Program-made: the position numbers and the translations under genes
The notes under the pieces: model-generated
Seen by the model: only the letters and a program-made list of their open reading frames with translations
The model's database searches: none
What the model was told of the DNA's origin: nothing
Part shown: positions 45,264-56,044 of the stretch, in pieces
Position numbering within the stretch: the stretch's first letter is position 1
Layout of the letters: each line of letters starts with the position of its first letter
Assembly (NCBI RefSeq): GCF_003254665.1
Contig: NZ_QHGY01000008.1
Span: forward strand, 62,001 to 126,000
DNA length: 64,000 bases
From: Billgrantia lactosivorans
Lineage (GTDB): Bacteria > Pseudomonadota > Gammaproteobacteria > Pseudomonadales > Halomonadaceae
Direction of reading: 5' to 3'

Positions 45264-46523
45264 TCAGCGCACCATTCCGATGACCCGCTCGAGGGCGTCG
45301 GCGAAGGCGTCGACCTCCTCGAGGGTGTTGTAGGCGGCGAACGAGGCGCGGCAGGTGGCCGTCACGCCGAAGTGCGCCAGCAGGGGCTGGGCACAGTGGT
45401 TGCCGGTACGGATCGCCACCCCGAGCTGGTCGATCAGCAGCGCGATGTCCTGGGAGTGGGCCCCGTCGACGACGAAGGAGAGCACGCCGGCCTTGTCCGG
45501 CGCGGTGCCGAGGATTCGCAGGCCGTCGATGCGCGACACCGCCGCGGTGGCCCGCTGCAGCAGACCTGCCTCCCAGGCGCCGATACGCTCGATGCCCACG
45601 CCGTCGACCCAGTCGAGCGCCACGCCCAGCGCGATCACCTCGGCGATGGCCGGCGTGCCTGCCTCGAACTTGTGCGGGAAGTCGGCGAAGGTGGTCGGCA
45701 CCTCGAAGGAGACGCTCTTGATCATCTCCCCCCCGCCCTGCCAAGGCGGCATGGCCTCGAGCAGCGCGGCCTTGGCGTAGAGCACCCCGGCCCCCGTCGG
45801 TCCGTAGACCTTGTGGCCGGAGAAGGCGTAGAAATCGGCGTCGAGGGCGCGCACGTCGACACGCTGGTGTGGCGTGGCCTGGGCGCCGTCGACCAGGATC
45901 AGGGCGCCTCGCTCGTGGGCAATGGCCGCCAGCTCGCGCACCGGATTGACGGTGCCGAAGGCGTTGGAGACGTGGTTCACCGCCACCAGCCGGGTACGTT
46001 CGGTGAACAGCCCGCGATAGGCCTCGAGGTCGAGCACGCCGCGCTCGTCCACCGGGATCACCTTGACCGTGATGCCGAGCTGGCTGGCCAGGAGCTGCCA
46101 GGGCACGATGTTGGAGTGGTGCTCCAGCAGCGAGACCAGCACCTCGTCACCCGCCTTCAGGTTGGCACGGCCCCAGCTGTTGGCCACCAGGTTGATCGCC
46201 TCGGTGGTGCCGCGGGTGAAGACGATCTCGCGCCGATCCGCCGCGTTCAGAAAGCCGCGCACCGTCTCGCGGGTCGCCTCGTAGGCCGCCGTCGCCTCGT
46301 CGGCCAGGGTATGCAGGCCGCGATGAATGTTGGCGTTGTAGCGGCTGTAGTAGTCGCGAAAGCAGTCGATCACCGCCAACGGCGTCTGGCTGGTCGCCGC
46401 GTTGTCGAAGTAGATCAGCGGCCGGCCATGCACCTGCCGCTCGAGGATCGGGAACTGAGCGCGAATCCCGGCCACGTCCAGGGCCGGTGCGTCGAACGGT
46501 TGCTCGGTGGCCAGGTGGTTCAT
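45264..46523 (-). CDS. sufS: Cysteine desulfurase
   Basis: This 419-residue PLP enzyme has 'IYFDNAATSQTPLAVID', 'NIHRGLHTLADEAT', the PLP lysine in 'AFSGHKVYGPTGAG' (K238) and the active cysteine in 'IRTGNHCAQPLL'. It removes sulfur from cysteine for SUF cluster assembly. ATG 46523 has GAGGAGA upstream; a GTG at 46541 in the same frame would overlap the sufD stop and is an alternative start. No sufE is in the window. Confidence 0.93.
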   Translation of the reverse strand: MNHLATEQPFDAPALDVAGIRAQFPILERQVHGRPLIYFDNAATSQTPLAVIDCFRDYYSRYNANIHRGLHTLADEATAAYEATRETVRGFLNAADRREIVFTRGTTEAINLVANSWGRANLKAGDEVLVSLLEHHSNIVPWQLLASQLGITVKVIPVDERGVLDLEAYRGLFTERTRLVAVNHVSNAFGTVNPVRELAAIAHERGALILVDGAQATPHQRVDVRALDADFYAFSGHKVYGPTGAGVLYAKAALLEAMPPWQGGGEMIKSVSFEVPTTFADFPHKFEAGTPAIAEVIALGVALDWVDGVGIERIGAWEAGLLQRATAAVSRIDGLRILGTAPDKAGVLSFVVDGAHSQDIALLIDQLGVAIRTGNHCAQPLLAHFGVTATCRASFAAYNTLEEVDAFADALERVIGMVR

Positions 46524-46537
46524 CGCTCTCTCCTCGC

Positions 46538-47892
46538 TCACTCGTCGTGCAGGGCCATGGAGGCTTCCACCAGCCCGGCCAGGTTAAAGCGCTCCGGCAG
46601 CTTGCCGGCCACCGCCAGCTCCACCCGCTCGGAGATGGCGTCCAGGTCGACCAGCTCCATCACCTCGCCGGCGAAGGCCAGGGTCAGCAGGCCGCGGGCG
46701 GTCTGCTCGTCGATGCCGCGGGTGCGCAGGGCGTAGACCGCCTCCTCGTCGAGCTGGCCGGTGGTGGTGCCGTGGGAGCACTTGACGTCGTCGGCGTAGA
46801 TCTCGAGTTCCGGCTTGGCGTCGATCTCGGCACGGTCGGAGAGCAGCAGGTTGGCGTTGCTCTGGAAGCCCTCGATCTTCTGGCTGTCGCGCTTGACCAC
46901 CACCTTGCCGTTGAACACGCCGCGGGCGCGGTCGTCGAGGATGCCCTTGTAGTTCTCGTTGGAGAAGGTACGCGGGGCGTTGTGGTTGGCCAGGGTATGG
47001 TTGTCGATATGCTGACGGCCCTGGCCGTAGAACAGCCCATAGAAATTGGCCTCGGCGCCTTCGCCGTTGAGTTCGCCGATCAGGTCGTTGCGCACCAGGC
47101 TGCCACCCAGGTTCAGGTTGAACGAGGTGTAGCGGCTGTCGCGGCCCTGCTCGACGTGGATGCTGGCCACGTGCAGATCGCCGAGCGCGGCTTCCTGCAG
47201 CTTGTAGTGGGTCAGGATCGCGCCACGATCGAGCATCAGTTCGGCCACCAGGTTGGTGAAGTTGGCCGCCTCGCTCTCGCCCACGTGATGCTCGATCAGC
47301 GTCGCCTGGCTGCGCGAGCCGGCCTCGACCAGGATGCGCGGGTGGCTCATCACCGGCTTGCCGTTGGCCCGCGACAGGAACTGCAGCAGGATCGGCTTCT
47401 CCACCACGCTGCCCGGCGCCAGGCGCACCACGGCGCCCTCCTCCATGAAGGCGGTGTTGAGTGCCGAGAACGGCGAGAACTCGACACCCGTCAACCGCCC
47501 CAGCGGGCCGCCCACGGCCTCGTGATTCTCGGCCAGCGCCTGGGACAGCGGCAGCACCGCCACGCCGCGCGGCAGCTCGCCCAAATCGGAGAGCGCCGCG
47601 GAGAAGACGCCGTCGACGAAGGTCAGCCGATGAGCCTCCAGCGGAAGGGTCAGCGCGGCGGCCGAGGGCGGCGAGAAGTCGGCGCTGTCGGTGAGCGCGA
47701 AATCGCCCCTGGCAATGGCGCGTACGTCGGTGTATTTCCACGCCTCGTCGCGGCGAGTGGGAAAACCGAGCGCCTCGAAGCGCGCCGCGCCGGCCTGGCG
47801 GCGGGCGGCGATCCAGGTTGGCTCGGCGCCGCGCGTGGCATTGCGCTCGTCGAGGCGCGCGAGAAAGGCCGTCACTTCGCTCTGGACGTCAG

Positions 47893-47896
<4 letters not shown>
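46538..47896 (-). CDS. sufD: Fe-S scaffold complex protein SufD
   Basis: This 452-residue SufB/SufD-family protein has 'YKGILDDRARGVFNGKV', 'ANLLLSDRAEIDAKPELEI' and 'DDVKCSHGTTTGQLDEEA', the parallel beta-helix core and conserved C-S-H-G motif. It forms the SufBC2D scaffold. The start shares ATGA with the sufC stop. Confidence 0.94.
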
Positions 47897-48645
<749 letters not shown>

Positions 48646-48710
48646 CTTGAGTACCTTTTCGATTCTGGCGAGCCGTAAAGCGACCCGAAAAATAATTCAT
48701 CCAGCCCAGC

Positions 48711-48829
48711 GAAACGAGCGAGCGGCGTCTGGACAAGGCGAGCGCGGAAGAGAGTAGCGGAGTTTACGACTGTAAATGAGCATTCTCGAATCCGCGCTCA
48801 ACGCCGTACAGGCGTCGCGTAGCCGTTTC
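48711..48829. repeat. Large imperfect inverted repeat between sufB and sufC
   Basis: About 119 bases can fold on themselves around the centre TTTAC-GACT-GTAAA (48763-48776). Moving outward, GCGCGGA pairs with TCCGCGC. GGCGTCTGGACAAGGCG aligns with the complement of CGCCGTACAGGCGTCGC, and GAAACG at 48711 pairs with CGTTTC ending at 48829. Arms are about 59 bases each with mismatches and small bulges. It looks like a palindromic intergenic repeat (REP/BIME or ERIC type) or a small non-autonomous element; it may also be an mRNA structure that separates sufB from sufCDS transcript stability. Confidence 0.7.
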
Positions 48830-48844
48830 CTTCGCCAAAGCGCT

Positions 48845-50287
<1,443 letters not shown>

Positions 50288-50357
50288 GGTCTCTCCCCTC
50301 CCGGGCGGTTAGGCCGGCGAGCGTACTCGCCTCGGGTAATGAATCCGGTTCGCTGGC

Positions 50358-50822
50358 TCAGGCCGTGTCGGCGGCCAGGCTCACGCTCTGTATGGGTAGC
50401 TGCACCGGCAGCTTGATCGGCGCGGTGTCGGCCAGGTGGGCCAGGGTCACGCTGTCGAGCAGGGTGCGCACGGCCAGCGACACACGCTGCCAGTTGTCGG
50501 AGACGCCGCAGGTTGCCAGCAGGTCGCAGTCGCCCTCAGCGTGGCTGCACTCCGTCATCGCCACCGGTCCCTCGATCGCGGTGATGATGTCGATGGCCGT
50601 GATCCGCGAGGCCGGCCGTGCCAGGGAGTAGCCACCCTGGGCGCCGCGACGCGACTCCAGAAGCCCGGCCTTGACCAGCATCTTCAAGGTCTTGCTGACC
50701 GTGGGATGCGGCAGTTGCACGGTCTCGGCCAGCTCCGCCGCCGCATGGGGCTGCTCGGGATGCCTGGCGATCTGCGCCAGGATAACGGCGGCGTAGTCTG
50801 TCAGCCGTGAAAGCTTCAGCAT
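50358..50822 (-). CDS. Rrf2-family SUF regulator
   Basis: This 154-residue Rrf2/IscR-like regulator has an N-terminal winged helix, 'LTDYAAVILAQIARHPEQPH', 'LPHPTVSKTLKMLVKAGLL' and 'SRRGAQGGYSLARP'. A three-cysteine cluster-binding loop follows: C92, C99 and C105 in 'ECSHAEGDCDLLATC'. Spacing is +7/+6, against +6/+6 in E. coli IscR. It leads the suf operon and matches the 'SUF system Fe-S cluster assembly regulator' type. AGGAGT precedes ATG 50822. An IscR-like site sits on its own promoter, so autoregulation by cluster status is likely. Confidence 0.93.
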   Translation of the reverse strand: MLKLSRLTDYAAVILAQIARHPEQPHAAAELAETVQLPHPTVSKTLKMLVKAGLLESRRGAQGGYSLARPASRITAIDIITAIEGPVAMTECSHAEGDCDLLATCGVSDNWQRVSLAVRTLLDSVTLAHLADTAPIKLPVQLPIQSVSLAADTA

Positions 50823-50868
50823 GCCTGACTCCTGAGTGTCACGGACACGTGGCGAAGGCCCGCGCTCC

Positions 50869-50907
50869 ATTTGGGACCATTTTAGTCCTGTATGGATTCG
50901 ATGTGAA
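50869..50907 (-). promoter_or_regulatory. suf promoter with IscR-type operator over the -10
   Basis: Reading the minus strand, TTCACA (50902-50907), a 17-base spacer and TAAAAT (50879-50884) form a good sigma70 promoter. The 25-mer at 50869-50893 carries ATAC...GACTAAAATGGTC...AT. It matches about 18 of 25 positions of the recalled IscR type-1 motif ATASYYGACTRwwwYAGTCR and its RSTAT tail. It covers the -10, as expected for repression by the adjacent Rrf2 protein. Confidence 0.6.
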
Positions 50908-50974
50908 GTCCCCCCGCGGCAGGGAAGCGCCAAAGCGCCAAGATGGCGGCACGTTCGCCGCCGATCACATAACA

Positions 50975-50993
50975 AACTCAATCATTCTCATTT
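50975..50993 (-). promoter_or_regulatory. Possible Fur box upstream of the suf promoter
   Basis: The minus strand reads AAATGAGAATGATTGAGTT. The left half TGAGAAT is one base from the Fur half-site TGATAAT; the right half is poor. It lies about 70 bases upstream of the -35. In E. coli suf is Fur-repressed, which makes the site plausible but unproven. Confidence 0.35.
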
Positions 50994-51075
50994 ACAGGCA
51001 CTATCGAGACGACCCCGCGACGGGCTCGTGGGACGAGCAGGACAAGGGAGTCTCAGCGAGGCGGCAGGGGTCGGC

Positions 51076-52782
51076 TTAGCGACGGGGGATGGGCGTCTCG
51101 CCCTGCCGCCGATGCTGCTCGCGCTCGTGGTGCCAGGCCAGCAGCTCCTCGACGGGCAGGGCCTTGGCATAGAGAAAGCCCTGGGCCTGGTCACAGCCCA
51201 GTTCCTGAAGGATACGATGCTGGCCCTGGGTCTCGACGCCCTCGGCGGTGACTTCCAGGTCGAGCGCATGCCCCACCTCGATCAGGCAGGCCATCAGCTT
51301 GCGGGCCCTCACGTCCTTGTCCAGCCCCTCGACAAAGGCGCGATCGATCTTGAGACCGGTGATGGGCAGGTGGCGCAGGTACTCGAAGGAGGAGAAGCCG
51401 GTGCCGAAGTCGTCGATGCTGACCTGGATGCCGTAGCCGCGAATCCGCTCCAGCGCCTGCTTGGCGGCGAAGAGATCGTTCACCAGGGCGCTCTCGGTCA
51501 CTTCCACCTCGAGCTGCGAGGGGTGGATCCCCGCCTCCTCCACGAGCCGATTGAGCTCCTCCAATAGTTCGTCGTCCATCAGGTTGCGCACCGAGAAGTT
51601 GATGCTCACCCTGCCGCCATGGCGGCGAGCGAAGCGACAGGCCTCGTTCATGACGAACCGGGTCACCGGCGCAATCAGGGTGGTGTTCTCGACCTTGGGC
51701 ATGAACATGCCAGGCGCGATCAGGGCGCCACTCTCGTCACGCCAGCGTATCAGCCCCTCGAAGCCGCTGACCCGGTCGCTCGCCAGGTGCAGCTTGGGCT
51801 GGTAGTGCAGCTCGAACTCCCCCTGGGCCAGGCCGCGGCGGACCCGGGCGATGAGGCGGATGTTCTGCAAGCTGCGGCGGGCGAAGGAGGGCTGGAAATG
51901 GCAGTGCGCACGATGCTTCTCGGAGGCGGCCAGCATGGCGATTCGCGCCTCGCGAATCAGGCTGCCGGGGGTCACGCTACCGGCGCCCTGCAGCGAGCTG
52001 CCCAGCACCAGTTGCACACGCAGCGGCACGCCCAGCGCCACCAGATTGTCCTCGCCCAGCTCCACCACCTGGTGCGCCAGGCGCTCCAGCTCCTTGAACC
52101 CCACCGGCCAGAACAGCAGCGCCAGCTCGGCACCGCTGACGCGATAGCTGCCATGGAGGTTGGGCCCCAACTGGGCCAGGCGCCGGCTGATCGCCACCAT
52201 CAGCTCATCGGAGGCATCCGCCCCCAGGGCCTCCATGATCTCGCCGATGTCCTCGACGCGCACCAGCACCACCCCGATGCCCCGACCATCCTGGCGCGGC
52301 GAACGCTTCAGCCAGCGTGACAGGTCCGCCTCCAGCGCGATGTCATTGGGAAGCCCCGCGCGGGGGTCGGTGCGCGATGCCAGCTCGACATTGAGGTAGC
52401 TCTGCCTCAGGCGCTCGAACAGGCCCCCGGCAAAGCCACCGATGACGAGGTAGAGCCCGAGGCGAATTACCCAGTTGAGGGTCGCCTGGGGCTCGCCGGT
52501 GGCCACCGAGAGGGGTATCGCCGCCATCAGCAGGCCGGCCGCGAACGCCACGAGCAAGGAGCCATACCAGGTATACCAGGCTCCTGCCAGCAGCACGGGG
52601 ATCAGCATCAGGTAGGGGTAAGCGTACTGGGTGCCGCCGGTGACGTAGACCAGCGCCGTGCCCAACAGCAGCAACAGTGCCAGCACCAGCACCTGGCTGG
52701 CATGGCGCAGCAGGGGCGGACACGACTGCCAGCGCTGCTCCATGTCACGCCAGGCGCCCACCATGTCGCTCATGCCTGTCAT
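51076..52782 (-). CDS. Membrane GGDEF/EAL protein with degenerate GGDEF motif
   Basis: This 568-residue protein has about four membrane helices in residues 30-125. A GGDEF-like domain (about 135-300) follows, in which the signature reads SGAEL (216-220), so cyclase activity is unlikely. The EAL domain (about 315-555) has 'SGFEGLIRWRDESG' (EGL in place of EAL), 'EVEVTESALVND', 'SIDDFGTGFSSFEYLRHLPI' and 'TAEGVET'. Most metal and catalytic residues are kept, so c-di-GMP phosphodiesterase activity is plausible. GGGGGAA precedes ATG 52782; a longer in-frame ATG lies at 52848. The gene is convergent with nothing and lies upstream of suf on the same strand. Confidence 0.88.
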   Translation of the reverse strand: MTGMSDMVGAWRDMEQRWQSCPPLLRHASQVLVLALLLLLGTALVYVTGGTQYAYPYLMLIPVLLAGAWYTWYGSLLVAFAAGLLMAAIPLSVATGEPQATLNWVIRLGLYLVIGGFAGGLFERLRQSYLNVELASRTDPRAGLPNDIALEADLSRWLKRSPRQDGRGIGVVLVRVEDIGEIMEALGADASDELMVAISRRLAQLGPNLHGSYRVSGAELALLFWPVGFKELERLAHQVVELGEDNLVALGVPLRVQLVLGSSLQGAGSVTPGSLIREARIAMLAASEKHRAHCHFQPSFARRSLQNIRLIARVRRGLAQGEFELHYQPKLHLASDRVSGFEGLIRWRDESGALIAPGMFMPKVENTTLIAPVTRFVMNEACRFARRHGGRVSINFSVRNLMDDELLEELNRLVEEAGIHPSQLEVEVTESALVNDLFAAKQALERIRGYGIQVSIDDFGTGFSSFEYLRHLPITGLKIDRAFVEGLDKDVRARKLMACLIEVGHALDLEVTAEGVETQGQHRILQELGCDQAQGFLYAKALPVEELLAWHHEREQHRRQGETPIPRR

Positions 52783-53041
52783 GTCGTTCCCCCTACCCGG
52801 TCCGGCAGCGCCCATTAGGAAGCTTATATTTTTTCGCAGTGTATACAACCCGGGGCGAAACGACCTCAGCCGCTCTCAACGCTCGACCGCCGCCCTGCGC
52901 TGCCTGGCCATGCCCCGCGGCTCGCGATGGGCTCGCACTTGCTTGAGAACTGGCGAGCACGGGCAGGATTCGCCAGACTTGCATAGATGGTTAGCGGTAT
53001 CGGCCAAGGAACCCCTGAACGCCACATTGACGAGGCACCCC

Positions 53042-53515
53042 ATGCGCAATCTCAAACTCGACCGCATCGACCGCATGCTGCTCGAAGCCCTCCAGCAGGA
53101 CGCCCGTCTGACCACCGCCGAGCTGGCAGAACTCGTGAACCTCTCCCCCTCCCCTTGCGCTCGCCGCATTCGCCGGCTCGAGCAGGCCGGGATGATCACG
53201 CGCTACCGCGCCGAACTGGACAAGGCCCGGCTCGGCCTGACGATCCAGGTCTACGTGCAGGTCAAGCTCGACCAGCATCAGCAGGAACGGGTGGAAGAAT
53301 TCGAGGCCAGGGTGCGAGACATGCCGGAAGTGATCCAGTGCCACAGCGTTTCCGGCCACTTCGACTACCTGCTGCAGGTGATCACGACGGATATGGACGC
53401 CTTCGAGCAGTGGCTGCGACAATTCCGCGAACTGCCGATGGTCAGCACCGTGGACAGCAGCTTCTCGATACGCGCCGTCAAGGAGAACGGCTCGCTCCCC
53501 CTGCCGGCCCAGTGA
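53042..53515 (+). CDS. Lrp/AsnC-family transcriptional regulator
   Basis: This 157-residue protein has an N-terminal HTH, 'LDRIDRMLLEALQQDARLTT' and 'LSPSPCARRIRRLEQAGMI', followed by the RAM effector domain 'VIQCHSVSGHFDYLLQVITT'. It is probably a local amino-acid-responsive regulator. GAGG precedes ATG 53042. The next gene starts 37 bases downstream; whether it is a target is unknown. Confidence 0.92.
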   Translation: MRNLKLDRIDRMLLEALQQDARLTTAELAELVNLSPSPCARRIRRLEQAGMITRYRAELDKARLGLTIQVYVQVKLDQHQQERVEEFEARVRDMPEVIQCHSVSGHFDYLLQVITTDMDAFEQWLRQFRELPMVSTVDSSFSIRAVKENGSLPLPAQ

Positions 53516-53552
53516 TGCCAGGCGACGGCGGCACCCCCATCAGGGAGACAGC

Positions 53553-54470
53553 ATGGCGAAGGCCCCCATTACCGTATTCGGCGGAACCGGCTTTCTCGGT
53601 CGTCACGTGGTGCAGGAACTGTGCGATGCCGGCCATGCGGTCCGCATCGCGGCACGCCGTCCTGCGCTCCCGGCGTGGGCCGAACCCGGTGATCCCCTGG
53701 AGCCGATGAGCGTCGACATTCGCAGCGAGCGCGACGTGCGGCGCGCCCTCGAGGGGGCGCTCGGCGCGGTCAATGCCGTGAGCCTCTACGTCGAGCGCCG
53801 CCAAGCCAGCTTCGAGCAGGTGCACGTCGAAGGGGCCGGACGCCTGGCGCGCCTGGCCAGCGCCCAGGGCGTCGAGACCCTCGTCCAGCTTTCGGGTATC
53901 GGCGCCCGCCCCTCGTCGCGCTCGCGCTACGTCAGGGCACGCGGGCGCGGCGAAACGGCCGTCGTCGATGCCTACCCGAAGGCGGTGATCCTGCGCCCGA
54001 GCGTCATGTTCGGGCCCGACGACGCCTTTCTTCAGCGCCTGGTGGACCTGACGCGGCTGCCCGTCATCCCGCTCTTCGGGCACGGCGAGACGAAGCTTCA
54101 GCCGGTGCATGTGGTGGACGTGGCGAGGGCGATCGTGCGCCTGATGGGAGCCGCGCCGCCCGAGCGAAGGCTGTTCGAACTGGGCGGCCTGGATATCCTG
54201 AGCTATCGCGAGATACTCGAGCTGGTCATGGCGCACCTGGAGCGCGAGCGCAGGCTGGTGCCCGTCCCCTTCCCGCTGTGGCACCTCGCCGCCCTGCTGG
54301 CGTCGCCGCTGGCGGAGCCACCGCTGACCCGGGACCAGGTCTTCATGATGGCCGAGGACAACACGGTCGGTGAAGGCGTCGGCACCTTCGCCGATCTCGA
54401 CATCCTGCCGCGCTCGCTGCGCGACGCCCTGCCCGCCTGCCTGCCGCCGGGCCGCCAGGCCTCGCCCTGA
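53553..54470 (+). CDS. NAD(P)-binding epimerase-like protein (complex I NDUFA9-type)
   Basis: This 305-residue atypical short-chain dehydrogenase has 'ITVFGGTGFLGRHVVQEL' (residues 6-23). It lacks the classical YxxxK but has 'VILRPSVMFGPDDAFLQRL' and 'LQPVHVVDVARAIVRLM', as in the NDUFA9/YfcH-like group. It may act in quinone or lipid-related metabolism, or as a redox sensor. AGGGAG precedes ATG 53553. Function is not clear. Confidence 0.82.
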   Translation: MAKAPITVFGGTGFLGRHVVQELCDAGHAVRIAARRPALPAWAEPGDPLEPMSVDIRSERDVRRALEGALGAVNAVSLYVERRQASFEQVHVEGAGRLARLASAQGVETLVQLSGIGARPSSRSRYVRARGRGETAVVDAYPKAVILRPSVMFGPDDAFLQRLVDLTRLPVIPLFGHGETKLQPVHVVDVARAIVRLMGAAPPERRLFELGGLDILSYREILELVMAHLERERRLVPVPFPLWHLAALLASPLAEPPLTRDQVFMMAEDNTVGEGVGTFADLDILPRSLRDALPACLPPGRQASP

Positions 54471-54519
54471 TCGTCTCCGGATGCCGTGCCGTCGCCCCCA
54501 GGCAGCGGCCGGTCGTGCC

Positions 54520-55080
54520 TCAGCGCAAGCGCCAGCCGTGGCGCTGCCACCACTCCAGCGCGATGCGCCGGTTCTCCGCGTTGGCGTTTTCATCCAGCGC
54601 CGTGGTGAGGCGCACGTAGTCGCCGCCGGTTCGAGCCATCAGCCGCGGATCCTGGGTGGCCAGCTGCAGCGCATACAGCGCCAGCATCAGTTCGTACTCG
54701 TTGCCGGTATCGAGCAGCGTGAACAGCAGCGGGACTGCCGGTTCGCCGATCTGGCCCAGGCGCTCCGCCGCGATGTACCAGACCCGCGGATGCTCGGTGC
54801 CACCGTAGACATCGATGAAGCGCCTGTCGGCGAGGCGGCTGATGTAGTAGTGGACCTCGTCCTCTTGCGACGCGAAGAGCGGCGGCAACCAGAAGCGCTC
54901 GTGGCGACTGGCGGCCACCAGGGGCGTCGCCGGCTCGCGCGGCACAGCCTGCTCGGACTGTTCGGATTGCGTGCGGGCAGGGTCGGCGGCGACCGGTTCG
55001 GCCTGCTGAGCCGATCGCCCGCCACAGCCACTCAAGAACAGCGCCAGGAATAGCGCGCTGGAAAACCGGATACCAGGCAT
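54520..55080 (-). CDS. Lipoprotein with HEAT-like helical domain
   Basis: This 186-residue protein has a lipoprotein signal, 'ALFLALFLSGCGG' (lipidated Cys near residue 19), then a low-complexity linker to about residue 55. A helical domain follows: 'VWYIAAERLGQIGEPAVPLL' and 'NEYELMLALYALQLATQDPR', spaced like HEAT repeats. No precise family recognised; a role in envelope protein interaction is inferred. Start ATG 55080; the longer frame enters the next gene. Confidence 0.75.
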   Translation of the reverse strand: MPGIRFSSALFLALFLSGCGGRSAQQAEPVAADPARTQSEQSEQAVPREPATPLVAASRHERFWLPPLFASQEDEVHYYISRLADRRFIDVYGGTEHPRVWYIAAERLGQIGEPAVPLLFTLLDTGNEYELMLALYALQLATQDPRLMARTGGDYVRLTTALDENANAENRRIALEWWQRHGWRLR

Positions 55081-55141
55081 TTCATGCTCCCGGGGTTGGC
55101 TCGTCGTTGCGGTGCGTTTTACGTGGTCCTGCGCCGCTTGG

Positions 55142-56044
55142 CTAGTCCCCCGCCGGGTTCCCGAGCACCTGCCCGAGGGCTCGGGCGAGATGGGGGGCCA
55201 TGGCCACGGCATTGCTCTCATGGACAATGGTGTCGGTACTCCAGACCTCCCCCACCCCGGCCCGGCGGACGACGCTCAGGCCATCGCCGGCAAACAGCGC
55301 ATGGGTCACCGCCACGTCGACGCTCAACGCCCCAGCGGCCAGTACCTTGGCGGCGGCCCGGGCCAGGGTTCGGCCGGAGCTGGCGACATCGTCCAGCAGC
55401 ACGACGCGACGCCCGACGATCGCCAGGTCGGGCAACGTGATCTCGACATCGCGGTCGCCGTGGCGCGTTTTGCGACACACGCCATAGTCGAGCCCTGACG
55501 CCCCGGCGGCCTGCTCCACCCACTGCAACGATTCCGCATCGGGGCCCAGCAGCAGGGCATCGCGCCGCCGGTCGGCGATCGCCTCGGCCAGCGCCGGGGC
55601 ACCGGGAAGCGCTATGGCATGGCGCAACGGTATCGCCTGGTCGAGTCGTTCAATGCGATGCAGGTGCGGGTCGACGGTGATCACGGCGTCGAACAGCTCG
55701 GCGAGGAAACCGCCGACGAGTCGCTGGCTGACCAGCTCCCCCGGCTGGAAGGCCGCGTCCTGGCGCATGTAGGCCAGGTAGGGCGCCACCAGCACCAGGC
55801 GCTCCACCCCCTGCTCGCGCGCATGCCGAGCGAGCAGCATCAGTTCGACCAGCTTGTCGTTGGGGCGGTCCAGGCTGCGATAGAGGATCAACGAGGCGGG
55901 CAGCACGCCGGGGGGCAGCCGCAGGCACAGCTCCGCGTCGGGGAAACGGTGACGACCGACCGGCCGGGCCTCGAGGCCGGCCGCCGACGCCAGGCGTGTG
56001 GCGGGAACGGATTCCTCATCGAAATAGAGCAAGGCGGCGTCCAT
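55142..56044 (-). CDS. Ribose-phosphate pyrophosphokinase paralogue
   Basis: This 300-residue PRPP-synthetase fold has 'GRHRFPDAELCLRLP' (the F-x-D-x-E region), 'RSLDRPNDKLVELMLLA', 'LVAPYLAYMRQDAAFQPGE' (Y-x-RQD) and the PRPP-binding loop 'VVLLDDVASSGRTLARAA'. It resembles archaeal-type or alternative PRPP synthetases more than the classical Prs by its divergent N-terminus. Expected reaction: ribose-5-phosphate + ATP to PRPP + AMP. Its start overlaps the stop of the phosphorylase gene by one base (TGATG), so the two act together. Confidence 0.87.
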   Translation of the reverse strand: MDAALLYFDEESVPATRLASAAGLEARPVGRHRFPDAELCLRLPPGVLPASLILYRSLDRPNDKLVELMLLARHAREQGVERLVLVAPYLAYMRQDAAFQPGELVSQRLVGGFLAELFDAVITVDPHLHRIERLDQAIPLRHAIALPGAPALAEAIADRRRDALLLGPDAESLQWVEQAAGASGLDYGVCRKTRHGDRDVEITLPDLAIVGRRVVLLDDVASSGRTLARAAAKVLAAGALSVDVAVTHALFAGDGLSVVRRAGVGEVWSTDTIVHESNAVAMAPHLARALGQVLGNPAGD

